Source: SBAX01 sp043806315 (GTDB lineage: Bacteria > Planctomycetota > Phycisphaerae > UBA1845). From it: 28,285 nucleotides of DNA. Shown here piece by piece: positions 16,001-22,311 of this stretch (position 1 is the first letter of the stretch; every line of letters begins with the position of its first letter). The stretch spans positions 1 through 28,285 of the forward strand of contig JAZDHF010000071.1 of assembly GCA_043806315.1 (NCBI GenBank), given 5' to 3'. The position numbers were made by a program, and so were the translations under genes. The notes beneath the pieces are model-generated. The model saw only the letters and a program-made list of their open reading frames with translations. It was not told where the DNA came from and made no database searches.

Positions 16001-16018
16001 TTCGCCGCGGTCGTTCTG

Positions 16019-16151
16019 TAACAGCCCGTTGAAAAACTCATTCCGCTTGTGGGACCGACTTTCTAGTCGGTCTTCTTGTTCCGTCAGCGGCAATTGACTC
16101 CCGGCGCGCCGGAAGAAAGTCGGTCCCACATACTTCTTCAACGGACTGCTA
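16019..16151. repeat. Nested palindromic element, copy 2
   Basis: Outer arms AACAGCCCGTTGAAAAACT (16019-16037) and its near complement ending at 16151 enclose inner arms GTGGGACCGACTTTC (16049-16063) and GAAAGTCGGTCCCAC (16115-16129). It fills the gap between two convergent genes and its last bases overlap the 3' end of the ACT-domain gene. It could fold into a long stem and serve as a bidirectional terminator. Confidence 0.8.
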
Positions 16152-16607
16152 ACGCCGATTGTTGGCGGCGACCGGGCGGCGGAGCTTGATCTTCATGTCC
16201 CGCCGGGTGTTCTTGACGCCTTCGAGGACCTTGATCGCTTTCTTAATATCCGGAACCTTCAGCACGACGACGGTCTTGCCGCCGGCAACGTTGCCGGTGT
16301 AGTACATGTAGCTGATGTTGATATGGGCGTCGGCCAGCCGCTCGCACAGGTCCGCCGCCGCGCCGGGACGGTTCGCAAGCGTCACCGCAAGAACGTCCGT
16401 CTCCGCCATCGGAATATTCAGTTTGGCGAGGACCGGTCTTGCCGCGACGGGATCGTCCACGACCATCCGCAGAACGCCGTGCTCCATCGAGTCCATCATC
16501 GCAATGTTGGTGATGTTGACTTTGGCCTTGGCCAGTTCACGAAGAATCTGCGTCAACACGCCCGGCTTATTGACCAGGAAAATGGAAAACTGCACGAACC
16601 TTTCCAT
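16149..16607 (-). CDS. Double ACT-domain protein
   Basis: A 152-residue protein made of two ACT domains, the small ligand-binding folds that sense amino acids. Residues about 3-70 (FSIFLVNKPGVLTQILREL, then VNITNIAMMD and VLRMVVDD) form the first; residues about 75-140 (VLAVTLANRPGAAADLCERL, INISYMYYTG, KTVVVLKV) form the second. No catalytic domain is attached, so it is likely an amino-acid-binding regulator of the type found near acetolactate synthase or aspartokinase genes, but neither is in this window. The ATG at 16607 has an excellent AGGAGG ribosome binding site. It appears to be monocistronic. Its 3' end runs into a palindromic element. Confidence 0.88.
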   Translation of the reverse strand: MERFVQFSIFLVNKPGVLTQILRELAKAKVNITNIAMMDSMEHGVLRMVVDDPVAARPVLAKLNIPMAETDVLAVTLANRPGAAADLCERLADAHINISYMYYTGNVAGGKTVVVLKVPDIKKAIKVLEGVKNTRRDMKIKLRRPVAANNRR

Positions 16608-16803
16608 CGGAACCTCCTATGTTCTGTGACGCTGATCGGCGCGGTCTCGTCCCTCGAAACCGAGGAGCGGAGCGCCGGCTCGTTACCTTCAACCGGACGG
16701 CCCGGACCCGGCGCCGCTCGACGAACGGCCAGTATAGTGGCCGAGCGACGACTTGCCACCCGGCGACTCCGGTTGGCGGCGTAAGGGAATCCCCCGAAGA
16801 GCG
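16608..16803. other. Gap upstream of the ACT-domain gene
   Basis: 196 bp holding the ribosome binding site of the ACT-domain gene. No additional gene or clear repeat is seen. Confidence 0.5.
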
Positions 16804-17880
16804 TCAGGCCTCCGTCCTCACTCGCGCGGCCGGGCGACATCGTCCGATCCGCAAACAGGCGAGCCCCCAGCCGGTCAGCAACATCGCTCCGGCGATCGAG
16901 CCGCCGCAGAGGCCGCCGGTGGCGCGAGGACCCGTGTTGCGGGTGTCGGGGCTGTCGGGGTCGGCGTTGTCGCCGATCCCGTCGCCGTCCGAATCGCGCG
17001 ATTCCGTCGGGTCGAACGGAAAGGCGTCCTGGGCGTCGGGCACGCCGTCGTTGTCGTCGTCGGTGTCGGCGCTGTCGCCGATCCCGTCGCCGTCCGTGTC
17101 CGCGGACTCCGTCGGATCCAGCGGGTATTTGTCCGTCGCATCCGGCACGCCGTCGCCATCGTCGTCGGTGTCGGCGTTATTGCCGATGCCGTCCGAGTCC
17201 GTGTCAACGCTCTCGTTGGGGTTGAAGGGGAAGGCGTCCACCGCGTCGGGCACGCCGTCGCGGTCGCTGTCCGTTCCGGTGGCCCCCTCGACGTTCAGTC
17301 GCAGCGTGCCGCCGGTGACGTTGTGCGCGGCTAAGTTGAAGTCCACAGGTTGACCGAAGCCGGCCTGGAACGCGACGCCCCCCGTGGCGTCGGCACCGGG
17401 ATTGCGCAGGTCGATATTGCCGGAACTGTTGACCGTCGCCTCCACCGTCGCGACCTGTAGCGGCGTGGCGTCCAGGTCGATGATGGAGTTCCCCACGCGG
17501 CTGCTGGAGAGATAGACGAGGCGAGGCTGCGGAAGCACGGTGAACTGCGAGTACGAACTCGGATCGACCCCCGCCGGCAGCACCCACTGGAAGTTGCTCA
17601 GCGCGATCGTGACGGTCGTGGCCCCGAAATCGAATTGGATGGAGCGAAGATCGAGGAGCGGGTTATCCAGGTCATCGACGGACAGCGAAATGTCCACGAG
17701 CGCCTGGGTGCCGGCCGGCACGGGGTCGGGGAGCGCGTTCCCGTCACTGCCCGTCGCCGCGAGGGTGATGATGATGTTGCCCGGCGCCGGCGTCGTTGCA
17801 AGCAGGCAATGGGCAATAGGCAAGAGCCAATAGGGAAGAAGCAATAGGCGATAGGCGAAAGACGACCGGCTCTTCTTCAT
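16804..17880 (-). CDS. Secreted thrombospondin type-3 repeat protein with C-terminal anchor
   Basis: A 358-residue exported protein. A signal peptide (basic MKKSRSSFAYR, then the hydrophobic LLLLPYWLLPIAHCLLATT) is followed by a cohesin- or adhesin-like beta domain (about residues 30-210, starting IIITLAATGSDG). Next come three or more thrombospondin type-3-like calcium-binding repeats of the form DTDSDGIGNNADTDDDGDGVPD (about 215-320). The C-terminus has GGLCGGSIAGAMLL as a short membrane helix followed by Arg-rich residues, the layout of a C-terminal sorting or anchoring signal. The start at 17880 is inferred from the signal peptide; the open frame extends to 17955 but overlaps the HEPN gene. 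It is likely cell-surface or periplasmic. Its signal-peptide codons are made of a CAATAGGC-type simple repeat. Confidence 0.8.
   Translation of the reverse strand: MKKSRSSFAYRLLLLPYWLLPIAHCLLATTPAPGNIIITLAATGSDGNALPDPVPAGTQALVDISLSVDDLDNPLLDLRSIQFDFGATTVTIALSNFQWVLPAGVDPSSYSQFTVLPQPRLVYLSSSRVGNSIIDLDATPLQVATVEATVNSSGNIDLRNPGADATGGVAFQAGFGQPVDFNLAAHNVTGGTLRLNVEGATGTDSDRDGVPDAVDAFPFNPNESVDTDSDGIGNNADTDDDGDGVPDATDKYPLDPTESADTDGDGIGDSADTDDDNDGVPDAQDAFPFDPTESRDSDGDGIGDNADPDSPDTRNTGPRATGGLCGGSIAGAMLLTGWGLACLRIGRCRPAARVRTEA
17805..17866. repeat. CAATAGGC-type simple repeat within signal-peptide codons
   Basis: Plus-strand units such as GGCAATGGGCAATAGGCAAG and AAGCAATAGGCGATAGGCG. The minus strand reads this as the Leu-rich hydrophobic core of the signal peptide of the 16804-17880 protein. 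Such repeats are normally intergenic. Confidence 0.75.
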
Positions 17881-17890
17881 GGGATCCGAA

Positions 17891-18289
17891 TCAGCTTTCG
17901 AATGGCAGCAAAGAGCGCAACGCGGCGACGATGCGTTCCGCCGCGTCGATCGCATCGGCAGCCTGTTGCGGTGTCCAAGAAATAAGGGCCTGGTAGTCCG
18001 CTTCGTGCCGAGCTTTCATGAGGTTGCCATAGGCCTCACCGAGCTCTTTGGACAAGCGCCCTTGGCGAATAAGATGCTTATGAATCGCACCACGAACCGC
18101 CGCGTGCTTCACAAACTTTCTTCCCTCCATCACCAGAACGGCGGTGGCAGCATAGAAGCAAGCGTAGTAGGCGCGGTTGACAGATGCGGCGGGGCTGAGT
18201 TGCTGCTCCCGCCCTGCGGCTCGCAAAGCGTCGTCCGCCTTCTCCATCCAATGGCGCGCTGCCTCCTTTCGTGCTTCATTTGCAGTCAC
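17891..18289 (-). CDS. HEPN-domain protein (partner of MNT)
   Basis: A 132-residue all-helical HEPN-domain protein of the PF05168/UPF0332 kind, typically the toxin or RNA-binding partner in MNT/HEPN (type VII) toxin-antitoxin pairs. SVNRAYYACFYAATAVL (residues 36-52) matches the central helix, and MKARHEADY (91-99) the conserved Arg...Ala-Asp-Tyr end motif. A typical RNase R-x4-6-H motif is not clearly formed, so RNase activity is uncertain. The start is GTG at 18289, in a GTGA overlap with the stop of the MNT gene; GGAG lies upstream. Translational coupling with the MNT gene is likely. A secreted protein gene follows 10 bp downstream on the same strand. Confidence 0.87.
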   Translation of the reverse strand: MTANEARKEAARHWMEKADDALRAAGREQQLSPAASVNRAYYACFYAATAVLVMEGRKFVKHAAVRGAIHKHLIRQGRLSKELGEAYGNLMKARHEADYQALISWTPQQAADAIDAAERIVAALRSLLPFES

Positions 18290-18630
18290 GCCGCGACTCC
18301 ATCGCGCTCCACCTCCGTGCGCAAAGGAAGCACCTGATAGATGCCTTGGAACCAGTCGTCCTCGGAAACCTCCAGCGTGCCGAAGATCACCTCGTATTGA
18401 AGCTCAAGTGGGTACAGCAGGTGGACCACCTGTTTGCGTTCCTCCCAGCTAAGGCGGCGCGTGGCGAGCAGCAGCAGGTCGATGTCTGAATCCTCCCGAT
18501 CGTCGCCACGGGCCTTGGAGCCGAACAGGATGATTTGTGCGACGGGGAGCTTCTCGCGCAAGATGGCCGCGGCGGCCTCGATGGCCGCTCGTTCGTTGGG
18601 CTTGAGACGGATTTGATCCAACGTTCTCAT
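18286..18630 (-). CDS. Minimal nucleotidyltransferase (MNT)
   Basis: A 114-residue minimal nucleotidyltransferase of the Pol-beta superfamily, normally the antitoxin that inactivates its HEPN partner by adding AMP residues. The signature ILFGSKARGDDREDSDIDLL holds the GS...(x)DxD motif (G37-S38 and D49, D51). The C-terminal half (residues 60-110) includes LELQYEVIFG, the usual third strand with an acidic residue. The ATG at 18630 follows AGGTCAC. It forms a coupled pair with the downstream HEPN gene through a four-base overlap; MNT comes first here. The pair could be a stability or defence module; chromosomal copies are common and often cryptic. Confidence 0.88.
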   Translation of the reverse strand: MRTLDQIRLKPNERAAIEAAAAILREKLPVAQIILFGSKARGDDREDSDIDLLLLATRRLSWEERKQVVHLLYPLELQYEVIFGTLEVSEDDWFQGIYQVLPLRTEVERDGVAA

Positions 18631-18737
18631 GTGACCTCATCACCGTCACCGGTAGGGCGGCGACCCAATTCATCATGCCCGATTGTAGGTCGGCGCCGGG
18701 TTTCCCCAAAGAGCACGCTGTCATGCGGGCGTGGGGT

Positions 18738-19841
18738 TCATAGGTTCTTGAGCCGCTGTTCCTTGTCGTACGTCTGCAACGCCCCGATCAACTCGTCGAG
18801 GTCGCCCTGCATGATCCGATCGAGGCAATATAAATCAAGGTTGATGCGATGATCCGTCAGCCGGTTCTGCGGAAAGTTGTAGGTGCGGATGCGTTGCGAT
18901 CGGTCGCCGCTTCCGATCATCGACTTGCGGGCGCTGTCGCGTTGCGCGTTGCTCGTTTGCTGTTGGGCATCGTAGAGCCGGGTCAGCATGATCCGCCGGG
19001 CCTTGGCCCGGTTCTTATGCTGGCTCTTCTCGTCGCGCATCGAGACGGTGATGCCGGTGACCTTGTGCACCAGGCGGATCGCCGATGACACCTTGTTGAC
19101 GTTCTGCCCGCCGGGTCCGCCGGCGCGGGATACGAACTCCTCGACATCCTGGTCCCAGTTGACCTCGATGTTGATCTCCTCCGGTTCGGGCAGGACGGCC
19201 ACCGTGGCGGCGGACGTATGGATACGCCCCTGGGCTTCCGTCTGCGGCACACGCTGCACGCGGTGTCCGCCGCCCTCGTAGCCGAGCAGCCGGTACACCT
19301 CCGGGCCTTTGATATTGAGCGTAACGTCCTTCAGGCCGCCAAGCTCCGATCCGCTCTGATCGAGCACCTCGATGGACAAACGCTTCTTCTCGCAGAATCG
19401 CAGGTACATCTCATAAAGGTCGCGGACGAACAAGGCCGCCTCGTCGCCGCCGGTCCCGGCGCGGATTTCGAGAATGATCGACGTGACGGCCGCGTCGTCG
19501 TCGCTGACCATCGCCGACTTGAGATCTTCGAGCATCGCGTCGTGCTTCTTCTGCAAGGCGTCGAGTTCGGACTCCGCAAGGTCGCGTAGATCGTGATCCT
19601 GGCTCCGATCGTCGATGATGGCCTTGGTTTGCTCCAGTTCGCTCCGCACCTTGCGAAACTTCCGGTACGGATCGACCAGGCGGCGCATCCGACCCAGCTC
19701 TTTCGTGATGACGATGGTCTTGGCCGGGTTGGAGGCGACGACGGGATCGCCAAGCTCCTTGTGGAGCGTATCGAACCGATCGCTCAACTCTTGCAGCTTG
19801 GCGATCAGCCGATCGTCGACCTCTTGTTGAACTTCTTGCAT
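18738..19841 (-). CDS. prfA: Peptide chain release factor 1
   Basis: A 367-residue class-I release factor that ends translation at UAA and UAG on the ribosome. The catalytic GGQ is at 244-246 in RAGGPGGQNVNK, and the stop-codon-reading tripeptide PxT is PQT at 199-201 in VQRVPQTEAQGRIHTS; this identifies RF1 and not RF2 (SPF). The N-terminal helical part (1-110), the charged IRAGTGGDEAALFVRDL (126-142) and the C-terminal DHRINLDLYCLDRIMQGDLD complete the family pattern. Length is close to the usual 355-360. It follows rpmE on the same strand, the common bacterial order, but a strong terminator lies between them. The prmC methyltransferase gene is not seen next to it. Confidence 0.96.
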   Translation of the reverse strand: MQEVQQEVDDRLIAKLQELSDRFDTLHKELGDPVVASNPAKTIVITKELGRMRRLVDPYRKFRKVRSELEQTKAIIDDRSQDHDLRDLAESELDALQKKHDAMLEDLKSAMVSDDDAAVTSIILEIRAGTGGDEAALFVRDLYEMYLRFCEKKRLSIEVLDQSGSELGGLKDVTLNIKGPEVYRLLGYEGGGHRVQRVPQTEAQGRIHTSAATVAVLPEPEEINIEVNWDQDVEEFVSRAGGPGGQNVNKVSSAIRLVHKVTGITVSMRDEKSQHKNRAKARRIMLTRLYDAQQQTSNAQRDSARKSMIGSGDRSQRIRTYNFPQNRLTDHRINLDLYCLDRIMQGDLDELIGALQTYDKEQRLKNL

Positions 19842-19953
19842 CGCGTTCCGCTTGTTGTTGAGCCGCGGGCTTCAACCCCCGCGACCGTCCCCGATTCCAT
19901 CGGACAAACCGCAGCCCCGTCCCCAACGAATCACCTGCGTACCACGACCCCGC

Positions 19954-20001
19954 CGAAAAAGAACCACGCGCAAGACCGATCGCTCGGTCGCCGCGCGTGG
20001 T
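19954..20001 (-). terminator. Rho-independent terminator after rpmE
   Basis: On the minus strand, a two-part stem (outer ACCACGCGC/GCGCGTGGT at 19963-19971 and 19993-20001; inner GACCGA/TCGGTC at 19974-19979 and 19984-19989) is followed directly by TTCTTTTTC. It sits 18 bp beyond the rpmE stop, in the gap before prfA. Confidence 0.85.
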
Positions 20002-20019
20002 CGCTCTTGGCGTACGTAC

Positions 20020-20271
20020 CTAACCGCGTGCCGTCTTGGCGGGCTTCTTCTTGGTCGACTTGGCGAAGTAGTCGCTTCCGAACTTCTTGGTGAAGCGGTC
20101 GACCCGGCCCAGCGTGTCGATGAACTTCCCCGTCCCGCCCTTGAAGAACGGGTGGCACGCCGAGCAGATTTCGATCTTGATTTCCGGGACGGTGCTCCGC
20201 GTCTGCCACGTCTCCCCGCAGCCGCACCGAACGGTGCAATCCATGTACTTTGGGTGGATGCCTTTTTTCAT
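20020..20271 (-). CDS. rpmE: Ribosomal protein bL31 (zinc-binding form)
   Basis: An 83-residue large-subunit ribosomal protein L31. MKKGIHPKYMDC is the standard N-terminus, so the ATG at 20271 is used and the 18 residues upstream in the frame are ignored; GAGG stands about ten bases before it. The four zinc ligands are present (C16, C18, C36, C39 in TVRCGCGETW and IEICSACHPFF), the zinc-containing C+ form, as opposed to the zinc-free paralogue. The C-terminal Lys-rich tail STKKKPAKTARG is longer than in E. coli. It is followed by a terminator and prfA on the same strand. A tiny gap and a shared direction suggest possible co-transcription with the upstream gene. Confidence 0.95.
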   Translation of the reverse strand: MKKGIHPKYMDCTVRCGCGETWQTRSTVPEIKIEICSACHPFFKGGTGKFIDTLGRVDRFTKKFGSDYFAKSTKKKPAKTARG

Positions 20272-20321
20272 GTCGTAGAACCCTCTTTCGGCATAGCAGC
20301 GTAACGTGCCGGACCGGGACG

Positions 20322-20723
20322 TCAAGTTGGCATGAGATCAACGGTTTCTTCGGGTCGCTCAACAACGCGGGAAAGAACATCCCGGTAGGTCGCGGTGTTC
20401 GCCGACTCCGGTTGCACCCAGGGAACAAAGGCAATCAGCGGCTGAATACGGATGATGCAAGCATTCTTCGAAATACGAACATCCAATCCCAGCGCGTCGA
20501 AGGCCGACACGAGGGCCTTGACGTTCTTCAGTTTGAATCCGATAACCCGACGGTCATCAAACGCTCGATACACAGTCAACCAACAATCAATCCGCTCAGC
20601 AAAGTGGTCCGTGTCCTCAAAGAAGTACTCAACGCAGTCGCCCGCCGCCGAGTAGCTTGGGCGCGACTCGAACCTTGAGGGAAACTCTTTGAGGATAGCA
20701 TCAACGTCTAGGTCTTTGGCCAT
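20322..20723 (-). CDS. Small hypothetical protein paired with 20708-21154
   Basis: A 133-residue protein, acidic and soluble. I recognise only a general resemblance to small proteins found next to toxin-like genes (VEYFFEDTDHFAERIDCWLTVY, then VIGFKLKNVKALVSAFDALG). A start at the ATG 20723 gives MAKDLDVDAILKEF and a 16-bp overlap with the upstream gene; a TTG at 20762 is possible but would add an unlikely 13 residues. Neither start has a strong ribosome binding site, consistent with translational coupling to the upstream gene. With no catalytic motif, it may be an immunity- or antitoxin-type partner, but this is inference. Confidence 0.65.
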   Translation of the reverse strand: MAKDLDVDAILKEFPSRFESRPSYSAAGDCVEYFFEDTDHFAERIDCWLTVYRAFDDRRVIGFKLKNVKALVSAFDALGLDVRISKNACIIRIQPLIAFVPWVQPESANTATYRDVLSRVVERPEETVDLMPT

Positions 20724-21154
20724 ATTCGTCGGTCGAACCGTTGCTCCCATCCTATCGGACAAGCTGGGTAACTTCGATCACTTTCGATCCAATACCAGCC
20801 CCAAACAGTCAGGCGCCGGTCCGTAAAAACCGTAAACGTGAACCCGGGCGGTGGTCGCTCGGTACCTCCGGCGGGCGCGACGCGCGAACCCGGAACGCCA
20901 GCCAGACACAACCCTTCCGCGTCTGGGAGTTCGACAGACTGTACGCGTTCGCCAAAGCGGTCGTCGACTGCCCGAACGCCCTGGAACGCGACCTGCGGGT
21001 TGCGGACGATTTCCCGAACGCAATAAAGGTCGAGACCCTTTCGCTCCGGGGCGTAACGACGAACACGGTCGATCTCAGCCCTCGCTAGCCGGAACGTCCC
21101 TACCTCACCCGTCCTTGGGTCCAGGCCGCTGAACTCGACAAATCCCTTTGCCAT
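20708..21154 (-). CDS. Small hypothetical protein, possible toxin-like domain
   Basis: A 148-residue protein with strand-rich sequence: FVEFSGLDPRTGEVGTFRLA, LDLYCVREIVRNPQVAFQGV, then TFTVFTDRRLTVWGWYWIES and GWEQRFDRRIW at the end. The pattern 'leads to the residue YCVREI..P...F.GVR..., then a Pro-rich loop, then FTDRRL...W.W' recalls a widespread family of small uncharacterised proteins that I loosely associate with PBECR/RelE-like nuclease folds; this is a weak guess. A GGAGGATGAAGG tract lies 8-19 bases upstream of the ATG at 21154. It overlaps the 20322-20723 gene by 16 bp, so the two form a unit, and it is divergent from 21364-21768 across a region with an inverted repeat. Confidence 0.65.
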   Translation of the reverse strand: MAKGFVEFSGLDPRTGEVGTFRLARAEIDRVRRYAPERKGLDLYCVREIVRNPQVAFQGVRAVDDRFGERVQSVELPDAEGLCLAGVPGSRVAPAGGTERPPPGFTFTVFTDRRLTVWGWYWIESDRSYPACPIGWEQRFDRRIWPKT

Positions 21155-21268
21155 GCTATTCTACCTTCATCCTCCGCGGGTTCCAAGCCCACCGCCAACC
21201 CGGCCCGCGTCGCCGTAAGCGTACCCTCCCGGCACCCAGTTGCAAGGGCGTGTTCTGGAATTTCACCT

Positions 21269-21293
21269 ATATTTCCGGAGACCTCGGAAATAT
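21269..21293. promoter_or_regulatory. Perfect inverted repeat, candidate operator
   Basis: ATATTTCCG (21269-21277) and CGGAAATAT (21285-21293) form a perfect 9-bp inverted repeat with a 7-bp centre. It lies between divergent genes (21154 and 21364), about 23 bp before a candidate -35 box, and is AT-richer than its surroundings. The layout suggests a dimeric regulator binding site. Confidence 0.65.
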
Positions 21294-21315
21294 CCGCATA
21301 GGCCAGAAATGACTG

Positions 21316-21342
21316 TTGACAGCGACAACATCAGCGTATAAG
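21316..21342 (+). promoter_or_regulatory. Candidate sigma-70 promoter
   Basis: TTGACA (21316-21321) and TATAAG (21337-21342) with a 15-bp spacer, shorter than the ideal 17. A purine-rich AAGGAG ribosome binding site and ATG at 21364 follow. The start of transcription is not fixed by sequence alone. Confidence 0.55.
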
Positions 21343-21363
21343 TTTCAGGAAAGGAGTCCAGCA

Positions 21364-21768
21364 ATGGCAAGGGCGAAGGCCGTCCCGGCGGAGCGGATTC
21401 TAACGAGAATCCAGTATTGCGAGAAGAAAATAGAAGAGTTACGAATCGAACGCGATGCGCTGCGGTCCTTACTCGGGGTCCGCAACATCCCACCGCGTGC
21501 GCCGCAAGCGCTTGAGGGCTCGCAAGGTGGTCTACGGCCTAGCGAGGCGATCCTTGAGTTCCTCCGGTCCAGCGGCCCTAGCACCGTTCCATCGATTATC
21601 GAACAGCTCCGGGATCGCGTTGCAACGAACGCCAAGAGTATCGATAGACTTCTTTACAGCACAGTCAATAACCTGCGCAAGGCCGGAAAGCTTGTCGAGG
21701 CGGGCGGCGGGCGCTTGGCCCTCTCTGACGTGCTGAAGAAGGACGGCACTCGGGGGCAGGTCGGTTAG
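21364..21768 (+). CDS. Coiled-coil and winged-helix-like small protein
   Basis: A 134-residue protein that I do not recognise. Residues about 7-38 are a coiled coil (ILTRIQYCEKKIEELRIERD), followed by a Pro-rich linker. The C-terminal part (60-125: PSEAILEFLRSSGPSTVPSI, IDRLLYSTVNNLRKAGKLVE and GGRLALSDVL) has the pattern of a winged-helix DNA-binding domain with a wing at GGGRLAL. The start at ATG 21364 is fixed by the AAGGAG about eight bases before; the frame extends upstream to 21316 only through non-coding sequence. It could bind the inverted repeat in its own promoter, which would make it an autoregulator. No partner gene overlaps it; a palindrome (21769-21786) sits directly after its stop. 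Confidence 0.7.
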   Translation: MARAKAVPAERILTRIQYCEKKIEELRIERDALRSLLGVRNIPPRAPQALEGSQGGLRPSEAILEFLRSSGPSTVPSIIEQLRDRVATNAKSIDRLLYSTVNNLRKAGKLVEAGGGRLALSDVLKKDGTRGQVG

Positions 21769-21786
21769 GGCGACGGTACCGTCGCC
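21769..21786. repeat. Perfect 18-bp palindrome after stop codon
   Basis: GGCGACGGTACCGTCGCC is fully self-complementary and lies immediately after the TAG of the 21364-21768 gene. With no loop it is a poor hairpin and no T-run follows. A second short hairpin is at 21807-21825 (GGTCCG/CGGACC). One of them may help end transcription. Confidence 0.6.
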
Positions 21787-21929
21787 TTGATTCGCTGCTA
21801 GCGCGGGGTCCGGTCCAAACGGACCTGACCTGCCCTCGAGCGCCCGGTAATACGACACCCCTGGCAATGCCATGCAGGCATCGCTATATTCTATAGACGG
21901 CCTAGATCCAATACAAGGGTCGGCGACGG

Positions 21930-22307
21930 ATGATTGTGCTTGAGCCTGAGATCAGAGCGACGCGGATCGACGGGCGGACGGAATCCATCTACGTCGTTTT
22001 TCGACAGGGCGTGCCTGCGCGGGAGACGATCCCGTTCTTCAAGCCCGACGGCGCGGAGCTGTTCATCGACGTGGACGAGCACGATTTCCCGATTGCCGTG
22101 CAGATCGTGGACTCGATCGAAGTGGCACCCACCGCGGATACAGGTAAACCGGAGGAGGAATCGCTGGTCTTGGCACTGTTCAGCTTCGCCAACCAGATGA
22201 TCGCCTATCACCGCGCGAACCAGCAGGCCAAGGGCAACGCCCTTATCAAGGACGCCTTGGAAAGCGCAAGGTTCCTGGCCCCCTCCGATCCACTGGCCAC
22301 AAATTAG
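21930..22307 (+). CDS. Small hypothetical protein (DUF2283-like)
   Basis: A 125-residue soluble protein. The first half (IDGRTESIYVVFRQGVPARETIP and LFIDVDEHDFPIAVQIVDSIEV) has the general strand pattern of the DUF2283 type of small beta-rich protein, in which a short substrate-like core ends in a phrase such as VGIEI; the match is loose. The second half (78-118) is a helical segment with LVLALFSFANQMIAYHRAN. The start at the ATG 21930 has only a weak purine tract upstream. It ends four bases before the stop of a convergent peptidase gene. No neighbour indicates a role. Confidence 0.6.
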   Translation: MIVLEPEIRATRIDGRTESIYVVFRQGVPARETIPFFKPDGAELFIDVDEHDFPIAVQIVDSIEVAPTADTGKPEEESLVLALFSFANQMIAYHRANQQAKGNALIKDALESARFLAPSDPLATN

Positions 22308-22311
22308 GCGG

